Assembly: GCA_018398765.1 (NCBI GenBank)
Contig: JAHBMJ010000333.1
Location: 1 to 25,000, forward strand
Origin: Chromera velia
Taxonomy: Eukaryota; Sar; Chromeraceae
Length of the DNA: 25,000 nucleotides
Direction of reading: 5' to 3'
The notes beneath the pieces were generated by a model. The model searched no databases, had not been told where the DNA came from, and was given only the letters and a program-made list of their open reading frames with translations. Shown piece by piece: positions 10,107 through 18,985 of this stretch (within the stretch, counting starts at the first letter, position 1; every line of letters begins with the position of its first letter). The position numbers and the translations under genes are program-made.

Positions 10107-10454
10107 GCATGCCTCCAAGCACTTCGTTCACTTTGAGCTGTTGGTGTTACATTTGATTTGATGTATATGTGGGTGCATGTTGGTGTTGCATTATGTTGCA
10201 TGCATGCTAGTGTTGCTTTTTAAGGTCTCTCGCATGATGCACAGCGAAAATAATCTGCGCGCGCGCACGTTTGACCACAAAATTCGATCAAAAGCTTGCG
10301 TGCGTGATTGCATTGGATCAAGTGACTGTGGCTAGCCGGATAGCTTTCTTTTGAAGCATCCTTGCTTGTCAGTCAGTCCTTAAAAAGAAAGTCGGCGCAG
10401 TGAAGACTACTGACTAGATTGTCCATCTAGCCTACAGCTTATCTTACAAGCTAG
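10107..10454 (+). repeat. Right direct terminal repeat (pseudo-LTR), 348 bp
   Basis: This is the second copy of 4606-4964, ending at the same ACAAGCTAG followed by the resumed host repeat TTAGTTTGAAG. It lacks about 11 bp present in the left copy and differs by several substitutions. The first 44 bases can also pair with sequence just upstream (10057-10098). Confidence 0.88.
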
Positions 10455-10686
10455 TTAGTTTGAAGTCCTAGAATTTTTTTTTTCAATTCCTAGAGCGCTC
10501 CTAGACTACCATTTTTCAATTTTACAGATTTGACATATAAAGCAAAACGACAGAGCTATATATAAATAGGAAGTTATCTTTTAGTCTGACGTCAGATTAC
10601 TTTTACTAGGGTGCCACAAGCCCATGATGATTGTGTTGAAGATATGCTTCTTAGATATAATATGTATTAATTTTGTCCCCCTAGGT
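10455..10686. repeat. Third copy of foldback arm, part 2
   Basis: It continues the repeat broken at 4605, matches about 3280-3510, and ends with the same TTTTGTCCCCCTAGGT terminus. Confidence 0.88.
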
Positions 10687-11460
10687 AGTATATGCATATA
10701 TAACTACTAGTAGTAGAAGCATGTTAAATGCTATGTTTTAATCCAATCTGGGTTTAATAAGTAAAAAGAGGTAAAAAAGTAGAGAAAACAACCCCCTTGA
10801 CACTAAGCTATGCTTGATCGGAGGCTACTAAAGATGGTCTTAGTCTTAATTGATCAAAGGCGGCCGGAGGCCACCAAAGAAAATTTAATCATATGTCTTG
10901 ATTGAAAGCCGCCGAAAGCGGGCAACGAGTAGGACCTCCTTGAACCTAACTACCACTTGAAAGTTTAAGCCGCATTTTTGAATAAGCTTAAAAGTCCGCG
11001 CCACAGGCGCAGATCATTTTCGGTGCACATGCCGGGGGCGAGTGGGATGCTCTTTGCCCCCCTAAAGCGGCGTATTTCCGTAAAAAACTCGTTTTCATAA
11101 TTGGTAAGGAGTTAGAAGCTGAAACTTTGTGTAAGAAGACGTTGTAATAATAGAAAAAGAACTGTGAAACCTAGGCGACGCACAGTGGTAAAAAAAAAAA
11201 AAGAATAGACCTTTCCAGATTTTTTTTTTCTTTCTTTTTTTCTATGAAGGATTTCCTAGAGCACCTTTAGGAGTACCTAGAGGAGCACCTTTTAGAAGTA
11301 CTTTTAACGTAACTTCCTTGCGAACTAGCTCGCAAACCTATTACTTAACTCAAAGTTTTAAACATCTTTTAATCTTAGTTTTAACCCTAGTTCTACTCCT
11401 AGTTATTATTGTACGTTTGTCTCTCCTAGTGTCTCTACTAGTGTCTTCACCATTCCATCA

Positions 11461-11943
11461 TCAACTTTGTTGGACACAGACCAACCAATCTTTTTTCCCT
11501 TGTTCAACTGCACTGTTACCAGACTTTTCTCTCTTCTCTTTGCTGTGTCTGTTAAAAAAACTAACCATGTCTTCTTGTTTTCTATTCATATTGACTTGCA
11601 TCCGCCCTTTCTTTCTCGTAAATTCTATAGCCACTTCAGTATCATCCCCACGCGGTATCGACTCGTGCTCTTGGTTGAACATATTTTTACGGCTGGCCAC
11701 TACATCTGCTCATCCTCCTTCTCCCCCTCATCTTCAGCATCTTCATACAGTTCTTCAGATGCAAAACTGTCGACCTGGAAAACATCTTTGACTGGCTCTT
11801 TGTCTGGCTCTTTGACGATATCTAGGACGATATATATTTTGAAGCTCTAGTCGAAGCTAGTTTTGGTCAATCCTTTTAAGCGTCTACCAAGCTAAAAGTG
11901 AAACTGGGATCCTAGATATGATTCAAACTCTAGTTGAAGCTAG
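11461..11943 (-). pseudogene. Broken internal ORF of long-TIR element, unknown protein
   Basis: Two overlapping minus-strand frames look protein-like. The first, from about 11943 to a TGA at 11586-11588, contains hydrophobic FKIYIVLDIVK, then a Lys/Pro/Glu segment, then a strongly acidic stretch EELYEDAEDEGEKEDE (about 11711-11758). It contains several TAGs but no TGA before its end. The second frame picks up at about 11709 and reads SIPRGDDTEVAIEFTRKKGR...RKQEDMVSFFNRHSKEKREK before a TGA at 11461. One single-base frameshift near 11710 would join the two. I read this as an acidic then basic protein inactivated by a frameshift, probably an element-encoded or captured gene. No domain is recognised. 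Confidence 0.4.
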
Positions 11944-12052
11944 TCATTTAACCTTTATTTTTTTTTACATATACAATAAAATTTTGAATAAATAAAAAAA
12001 AAAGAATGAACGTTTTCAGATTTTTTTTTTTTTACCACTGTGCGTTGCCTAG

Positions 12053-12226
12053 TATGAAACACATTTTTTATATTATTTCTAGAAACATAGGCTGCCATAC
12101 AATTTTTTTAATTTTTGGGCTTGCAATGTTTCAACAGTTTTCAATAGTAATAAAAATGGTATGAAACTCATAAAATTTGTATGGCAGCCTAAGTTTCTAG
12201 AAATGATATAAAAAATATGTTTTATA
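12053..12226. mobile_element. 174-bp MITE with 50-bp TIRs nested in right arm
   Basis: The termini TATGAAACACATTTTTTATA and TATAAAAAATATGTTTTATA begin 50-bp inverted repeats with about four mismatches, which include GGCTGCCATACAA / TTGTATGGCAGCC. The left arm of the host element lacks this block. TA-flanked ends suggest a Tc1/mariner-like MITE (inference). Confidence 0.75.
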
Positions 12227-12609
12227 GTTCTTTTTCTATCATTATAACGTCTTCTTACACAAAGTTTCAGCTTCCAACTCCTTATCAATTATGGGAACGA
12301 GTTTTTTGCGGAAAAGCACCGGTCTCCTATACAAAAAGGAGGGCAAAAAATATCCTACTCCCCCCCAGCATGCGTGTCTTGAAAGCCAAAGCCGCATATC
12401 TGGATGGTGTCTTAACTGTATACGCCGTAGGCGTGGACGGTCTCTTGAAAAACTATGCCGCAGATACTATTGCCAGATAGAGATCATCTTGATTATATTT
12501 AAGTGGTGCTTAGGTTTAGAGAGGTTACGAGTAGCAACGACTAACATACGAGTGAACGAAGACCACCTAGAAGACTACGCCAAAGATAAACGTATGTCAA
12601 ATTTAATAA

Positions 12610-13395
12610 TCTAAACATTTATATGCAAGAGAGTCAACATCAAAAAGATATATGCCCGTAGGGGGGGGGCTTAAGTAAACCTATGCCCGTCCCGGTCAGT
12701 TTGAAGCCCCCCTCTCCCCCCCTAATGGGTCCACTTATGAACCTTAAAACAGCAAAGAATTGAAGTGGACACAGATATTTGTCATTGAAGGACTAGTTAA
12801 AGGATATATATCATTGAAGTCCACAAAGAGTGCAATTGTTTCATTCATTTCTCCATCCAGTATCCATCCAGTCATAACTGAGCTGATAACTTAACCGGAC
12901 TCGACCCAACTACCTACCCATCCATCCTAATCCATCTCCTAGGCGTCGACTATAAGGAAAAAAAAAGATCACCCAAAACCTTTTACTTTTTTTCTTCTTT
13001 TTTTTTTTTTAGCCAACGCCTAGTCCATCTATCAATTCATCCACTCATCTATCGATGTATCCATGCATCAGGTAGCACAGTAAGGCTTTATGTACGGGGC
13101 TCATAAGAAGTAAATTCTCTCATGCAAGGTTCGTACTTCTTTCTTAGACAATGCTCTGTTGCTTCCAGACTGTCTGACCTACATGGCGCGTGCAACGATT
13201 GATAGACAGACAGATGCATGGACTGATGCACGCCGTGCATGCTGCCAGACTCGCAATACGCACAGCTCATTCTATGCTGACACACTGCATTGCATATTGT
13301 TACTCAGACCTTCATAATGTAACGCCATGCATCCATATATAAGGGTAGGTAACATTAGATAACCTTTTTTATGCTAGTGAAAATGCAATGAGCGC
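12610..13395. other. No gene recognised; low-complexity patches
   Basis: The stretch contains a G9 run (about 12661) and C-runs (about 12705-12722), CATC/CCAT-rich patches (12850-12940 and 13020-13075), an A/T homopolymer region (12958-13011) and TGCATG-rich sequence near 13210-13260. The short ORFs here show no convincing protein character. Confidence 0.4.
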
Positions 13396-13400
13396 CGAAG

Positions 13401-13500
13401 ATGGTCTTAGTCTTGATCGAAGGCGGCGGCCGTAGGCCGCCAAAGATGGCAGCATTTTGATCGATTTTAAAAAGTTCATAGCTTAGTGTTAGGGAGGTAG
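13401..13500. repeat. Dispersed fragment related to 10789-10890
   Basis: AAGATGGTCTTAGTCTT followed by GAAGGCGGC matches 10831-10866 directly. CATAGCTTAGTGTTAGGG matches the reverse complement of about 10794-10812. The block therefore carries both orientations of the outer end of the long-TIR element and may be an internally deleted relative. A short GGCGGCC/GGCCGCC inverted repeat sits at about 13423-13441. Confidence 0.5.
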
Positions 13501-13652
13501 GGAAAACTAAATATGGGCCCCGAGGGCGGGATATGATACCTTAGCCTAACTAAAGAATGCGCCGCCCTGCTAGCTCTGGCAATAGATGCATGGACATAGT
13601 AGGAAGGATAGCGGGAAGGCCTATAGTGCGGAACCTATCAATCTGACAATGA

Positions 13653-14471
13653 ATCAATCAATCATCGTTAACGATAAAGAACAGAACTAGTTTGTTCTGT
13701 GAGGAGACGGAGATCGTACCGCTTAACAGCCTGCGTCAGTACAAGGTCAGGAGGGGAGGGGAAGAGAAGTTTTTTGACTTCGATGGGTCGTTCACTTTTT
13801 TTAGTCTTAGGAGGGATGTATTTGCCGTAAATGATTATGTTTGTGTTTTGCCTGAACTTCTTCTGTTTGTTTATACTTTTTCTGTGAAGGAAGTGAATTC
13901 GGTAAAGACTAACCACGCCACACTTTGGTTGTACCTGCGCTTGCCAGAAACAAAAGATAAGAAGAGAAGAAGGAGGACAAAGAAAGAGAAGGAGCTGCCA
14001 GAGCAAGACCAAATTTAAAAAAGATGGTGGGGACCCTTGCCAGAGAGAGCAGAAAAGAACTTCTTATCAGCGCTGGAAAGAAGATTAAACAACGAAAGAG
14101 TAAAGAAAGAAATGAGCAAAATGATGGATGTTTAGAAAGGAGTTCGGGTAATGGAGGAGACACTTTATAAACCATACAGGAAGCTGAAAAAAACAGTAGA
14201 AGAGGAATACAAGAAAGCGTGCAAGAAAGAAAAGAAATGCAGAAGAGGAGCAAACGTTAGAGAGGACGACACACCAGAAATAATAATCAGAAAGAGAATC
14301 AAACAAGTGAAAAAGATTGAATCACAGGCAGGAAAAAAAGTAAGAGAGGTTAAAAAGAAACTCGACAAAGAAAAGACAGAATCAGCAGAAAGAGAATTAA
14401 AAAAAGTAAAAAAGGCTTTGCATTCAGCAAGTAGGGAGACTAAGAAGTCTTAGGGAAATCTGTATACTTGA
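13653..14471 (+). CDS. Lys/Glu-rich coiled-coil-like ORF, three in-frame UAR codons
   Basis: The frame opens after TGA 13650-13652 and closes at TGA 14469-14471 (272 codons plus stop). Inside are TAA (14016), TAG (14133) and TAG (14451). All segments look protein-like in phase: an N-terminal globular-looking part (FCEETEIVPLNSLRQYKV... YVCVLPELLLFVYTF), a basic KKRRRRTKKEKE patch just before the TAA, then RWWGPLPERAEKNF...LERRLNNERVKKEM, then VEEEYKKACKKEKK and a long helix-forming Lys/Glu run. No ATG precedes the N-terminal part, so an upstream exon (acceptor AACAG or ACTAG, 13680-13690) or loss of the start is likely. The purine-rich DNA of the second half lowers stop frequency in any frame, which tempers the call. 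Function unknown. Confidence 0.45.
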
Positions 14472-15344
14472 AGGATGGAAAGATGGATGGATATATAAAC
14501 TTCTACTCAGCGATAGATCCGCCCTTGAACATGCCTACGATCACTAGATACGAAACAGGACACCTACACTGTCCATGTAGTTCATTTGATCCATCAGGTT
14601 CACTCAGTATATCATACATAGATGCACTATCACTCTAGGCAGTCTGTCCTTCTCTTTTCTTCGGTGTTTGATCCGTTTGTCTGGAAAGCATGCAGTCCTT
14701 GTTTATATTGCATTTTGCAGTCTCAATTGGATTTTATTTTTTTTGTATGTATCAATAATTCCATGCGCATACAATTTCCGATTCCGATGGCGGCACGACT
14801 GCACTCGAGGACAAGGATGGATCAGAAGCTCCGTTGCGATGCCAGGCGATGACGCTAACTTTGTACATACCCCCTCATCCTTGGATTTGATAGTTTGTTT
14901 GTTTTCTTCTTTCTAAGTCAAATACCCACTTCAATAACTTTCTTCTTAGAGGTTCTGTCTGTTCCACCGTTGCGCACCGCTTGGACTCCTTCCCCTCCAA
15001 CTTTTTTTCCTTCTCCTTTTTTTTTTCTTTTTCTTCTTTATTTCGGATCTTTTCTTCTGTATTCCTTCCTGTCTTCTCTCTCCTTCTCCCTCGGGTTGGC
15101 CGGACCCTTGTTTCACGAGAGTTCAGACAGTCAGATTGTTTCTTTTTTTTTTTTCGTTCGATCGATCAAATTTTTGCTCCTTCCGTTTGCTCGCTTTCTC
15201 CCCACTCTTCCCCCTTCAATCGATAGAACAAGTGTCACAGTCACTGTTCTTTCTTTCTGTCTTGCATTCTAAGTGCTATTTCACTTCCATGTACATGCAT
15301 TGAGATCGCTGTTTCTCCGTTTCTCTGCTTCTCGTTCTCCTTGC
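14472..15344. other. No recognised feature; pyrimidine-rich
   Basis: From about 14990 the plus strand is strongly T/C-rich (TTCTTTTTC patches). The ORFs here are phenylalanine/serine strings expected from such composition. Confidence 0.4.
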
Positions 15345-15450
15345 TTCTTTCTTTCTTCCTTTCTTTCTTTCTTTCTTTCTCTCTTCCTTCCTTTCTTTCT
15401 TTCTTTCTTTTTTTTTTTTCTTTCTTTCTTTCTTTCTTTTTTTTTTTCTT
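15345..15450 (+). repeat. (TTTC)n microsatellite with T-runs
   Basis: This is a nearly pure TTTC/TTCC repeat interrupted by T-tracts. The long ORFs on both strands over it are repeat artefacts. Confidence 0.95.
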
Positions 15451-16249
15451 GTCGCAACGCGGAAGGTGGTTATATAAATTTGCATGGACTAATTAGAAGG
15501 GTCTGAAATTTTTGAGCCGGTTAAGCCGGTCCGTGTGATTCCGGCGGCGCCTAGGGCCCAGAAAGGTACCAAATTGGTCCCTAGAGGCCGCTGAGTACGT
15601 TGGTACAAGAATTTGGGCCAAAACTTTCCAAGACCACTCTCAAAATCCCGAAATTATGCTCAGAATGCTTAAAAAGCACACCAACACACAGAGGAGGGTC
15701 ATTTCGTCCTCTCGTCCCTTAATTCCTGTCTACCTTGTTGTGTAGAGCAGTACCGATAGTCAAACTGGTATAATTCCGCTTCCTTGGTACTAGACAGCTT
15801 GCCTCTGTGTCGAGGTGAAGTCTTGTGGCATAGTTGATCTGCTTTGGCGTGTCTGGCAGCTCCAGTCTGGACCAGTCAGGAAAGTACCTCCCAGGCCTCC
15901 AAAGCAACATTCCTTCTTTCTACCAGGAGGCCGCAGAATCGATCCCCAGCAATTTTGCCCAATGCCCTGTATCTGTTGTTATCCTTCCAGGCCAGCGGGA
16001 TAGGTTTCTGGTGAGGCTGCTGGTTGTGGGAAGGTGAGATTGTTTTGTGTTCCTGTTGTGGAGAATTGGCGTCTCAGGGGTATTAATCGACCTCCAGCTC
16101 CCCCGGTAAGTGGTTCTGTCCTGCTCTTTCCCTCCAGACAGGAGCATATAAGTGTTGGGCAGTACCTTTGTGCAATGGCTGCAGGTTTAAAGTGCTCAAG
16201 AAAGAAAAAGCCCTTCCGGCAATTGGACATAGGGCGCCATCTGGAGTGT
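15451..16249. other. No recognised gene
   Basis: The composition is more balanced than the flanks. Short overlapping ORFs occur on both strands without protein character, and no RNA gene was recognised. The stretch precedes the large inverted-repeat element. Confidence 0.35.
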
Positions 16250-17006
16250 AAACAGAGTCGACTCCAAAGTAGGACTTAGTGGAATCCAAAGTAACTTTTA
16301 AATTTACTATATTCTAGCTTCATTATAAAGTAAAGCTAGGTTACTTGAAGCAATCTAGAGTCTTTTAAAGCATTTAAAATCGTTACTCCTGTACAAATCT
16401 GCTCAAATGTGCTCAAAAGACTGGTTGATTAGCTAGGGTGCATGGTGGGAAAAATTATGATCACCCCGTAGAAGTTAGTGAATGTTACCTGCAAAGAAAT
16501 ACACAAGCACAACACTAATGGATATGCTCAAAAGCAACGTTTACCCCCGTCAATCAACTACAAAGAATTGCTTCTTCTGCAAGGGAAACAGTGCAGGAAG
16601 GAGGGCTTCACAACTAGGCTGGTCAGACCGGACAGGAGGCGGTCAGCAGCGGTCGGAGAGAACAGAGCACAGAGATAACATAATTCTTTTTACAAAGAAC
16701 TCACACTATACGGCGCAAAAGCTTGCAAATCGTTCTGCGTGTGTCAATGAGAAACTGTGAAAAAGAAGGACAGGTCTGTAGGTAGATCCAGATGTTTAGA
16801 GGGAGACCAGTACGGAGTGCCACAAATGAGAAAGGATGAACGAGTAAGGAACATTTGCATCGAGATAGTACGGACCGCTTTCAAGGACTAACATATACGG
16901 AGCAAGTGGAAGACATTCAAATGCATGAAAGCTAAGCGATTGTTCTGGATGGAAAAATGTCTGGCAGGACTGAGAGCTGTGCACTAAGCTGTGCAAAGCT
17001 TCAAAA

Positions 17007-18985
17007 GAGGCGGTCAAAAAATAGAGGCTCCAGCAGACTCTCCGTCAACCCTCTCTCAGTGACCTCCCTTATGCGTTTCTATCAAGCTCCTAGCAGAACA
17101 AAGAAGCTGGATGCTAAGCAAATCATCATGCAAAGCGAGAGAGTGAGCCGCGCTTCCTTAACTGACCTGCAGGTGTCCTCAAGTCTCTATCCACCAACAC
17201 CTACAAACATGGAGGGACAGTGTAGTCAAGGAAGCACTTCTGTCTAGCTTATTCTGCGTGCATAAGGTCCCAAAGAAAAGACCAAGAGCCTAAGAAGCAG
17301 TAGGTCCGGACAGGCTGACCTGAGGGTTGACCCCGGGGCTTCTAAAACTGTGACCTGCAAGGAAAGAGTAAGGAGAACGATGAGGGCAGCAGTACTTTAA
17401 CATCTAGATAAGGCCGGCAGCCCTTCCCCGCTTGAACAGGAGGAGCAACAGCAAGCAAAAAGATGTTGAAAATAAGATCAAGACGGCTGGTGTCCACTAG
17501 ACTCACCTGCAAGCTCCACTTCATGCCGACCGAAGATGTCCCTGCAACACCCGTCTCCTCCAGGCTCCAGAACCCCGAAAGTGCACTCTCCCAAAAAAAG
17601 TCAAAACTTCCCTGACTATTTTGGGTCAGGGACCTCGAGTTGGGTCGGACATCCCCCCCCCCCCAAGGTTCAGAAGTCCGCACTTCTGAACCTTGGGCCA
17701 GGGGGGTCAAACCCCCCCGCCGCCAGGTCCAGACATGGGCTAATTGTGGGTCCGGGAGGCGCCGCCACGGGGCCAGAGGGGGTGGCAGCACCCTGCACCT
17801 TCAACGCACGCAGCCGACTTTGCCTCTGTCGGCCAATAATCGGGTCTGAAGTCTCTTATCCATCTTAAAGGTCCACAGTTTCAAAACTGCGGAGTCCTAA
17901 ACCTCTGAGCAAACAGACTTTTCCCACAGAAATGTTGCTACAAAAGATGTCTTCTGATGGTTTAAGAAGAAATTTGACAGAGCGTTTTCTCGGTTNGAGG
18001 CGGTCAAAAAATAGAGGCTCCAGCAGACTCTCCGTCAACCCTCTCTCAGTGACCTCCCTTATGCGTTTCTATCAAGCTCCTAGCAGAACAAAGAAGCTGG
18101 ATGCTAAGCAAATCATCATGCAAAGCGAGAGAGTGAGCCGCGCTTCCTTAACTGACCTGCAGGTGTCCTCAAGTCTCTATCCACCAACACCTACAAACAT
18201 GGAGGGACAGTGTAGTCAAGGAAGCACTTCTGTCTAGCTTATTCTGCGTGCATAAGGTCCCAAAGAAAAGACCAAGAGCCTAAGAAGCAGTAGGTCCGGA
18301 CAGGCTGACCTGAGGGTTGACCCCGGGGCTTCTAAAACTGTGACCTGCAAGGAAAGAGTAAGGAGAACGATGAGGGCAGCAGTACTTTAACATCTAGATA
18401 AGGCCGGCAGCCCTTCCCCGCTTGAACAGGAGGAGCAACAGCAAGCAAAAAGATGTTGAAAATAAGATCAAGACGGCTGGTGTCCACTAGACTCACCTGC
18501 AAGCTCCACTTCATGCCGACCGAAGATGTCCCTGCAACACCCGTCTCCTCCAGGCTCCAGAACCCCGAAAGTGCACTCTCCCAAAAAAAGTCAAAACTTC
18601 CCTGACTATTTTGGGTCAGGGACCTCGAGTTGGGTCGGACATCCCCCCCCCCCCAAGGTTCAGAAGTCCGCACTTCTGAACCTTGGGCCAGGGGGGTCAA
18701 ACCCCCCCGCCGCCAGGTCCAGACATGGGCTAATTGTGGGTCCGGGAGGCGCCGCCACGGGGCCAGAGGGGGTGGCAGCACCCTGCACCTTCAACGCACG
18801 CAGCCGACTTTGCCTCTGTCGGCCAATAATCGGGTCTGAAGTCTCTTATCCATCTTAAAGGTCCACAGTTTCAAAACTGCGGAGTCCTAAACCTCTGAGC
18901 AAACAGACTTTTCCCACAGAAATGTTGCTACAAAAGATGTCTTCTGATGGTTTAAGAAGAAATTTGACAGAGCGTTTTCTCGGTT
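17007..18985 (+). repeat. Exact 989-bp direct duplication around an N (probable assembly artefact)
   Basis: 17007-17995 and 17997-18985 read as identical with a constant 990-base offset, separated by a single N at 17996. The surrounding element arms are visibly diverged, so perfect identity here is out of character and suggests two overlapping contig ends joined without merging. All short ORFs in the region occur twice for this reason. Confidence 0.85.
17662..17697. repeat. 16-bp perfect hairpin in centre of large element
   Basis: CCCAAGGTTCAGAAGT and its complement ACTTCTGAACCTTGGG flank a CCGC loop. The second copy at 18652-18687 belongs to the artefactual duplicate. A C12 run lies immediately upstream. 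Confidence 0.85.

Larger units (their letters stand above)
4606..10454 (+). mobile_element. Penelope-like retroelement with permuted GIY-YIG/RT, direct terminal repeats
   Basis: The element is 5,849 bp and sits inside a repeat whose two halves rejoin exactly. It has direct terminal repeats (4606-4964 and 10107-10454), a short leader, ORF1 (5113-6432), ORF2 (6525-9968) and a structured 3' region. ORF2 joins a GIY-YIG nuclease to a reverse transcriptase, a combination diagnostic of Penelope-like elements. The nuclease is N-terminal, as described for the Naiad/Chlamys clade. Direct repeats of this kind are the pseudo-LTRs seen in that group. Comparison with the empty site shows no target duplication and no deletion. 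In-frame TAGs would inactivate both ORFs under the standard code. If UAR is sense, the element may be intact and young. Confidence 0.82.
10789..12600. mobile_element. Long-TIR element (approximate limits)
   Basis: The left arm (about 10860-11185) and right arm (about 12030-12590) are inverted copies. The best part is left TTGGTAAGGAGTTAGAAGCT, running on through AGAAGACGTTGTAAT and the ACGCACAGTGGTAAAA end, matched on the right by ACCACTGTGCG, then GTCTTCTTACACAAAGTTTC and CCAACTCCTTATCAAT. Similarity weakens outward but is still visible around AAGTGGTRSTTAGGTTYA (about 10943-10960 and 12500-12520). The right arm carries a nested 174-bp MITE. The interior holds a broken minus-strand coding remnant. 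The family is not identified and exact termini and target duplication could not be fixed. Confidence 0.6.

Noticed and set aside
4606-10454. Hammerhead ribozyme, common in Penelope-like pseudo-LTRs
   Set aside because: I found no CTGANGA core with a paired GAAA on either strand. CTGATGT near 5025 lacks the required A.
13088-13285. 65-codon Cys/His-containing minus-strand ORF
   Set aside because: Cys/His spacing does not form a finger, and it arises from TGCATG-rich simple sequence.
15273-15506. ORFs on both strands rich in Phe/Ser or Lys/Arg/Glu
   Set aside because: They simply translate the TTTC microsatellite.
17342-18858. Paired ORFs of 149, 110 and 69 codons on both strands
   Set aside because: They occur twice because of the probable assembly duplication and translate GC-rich inverted-repeat DNA without domain character.
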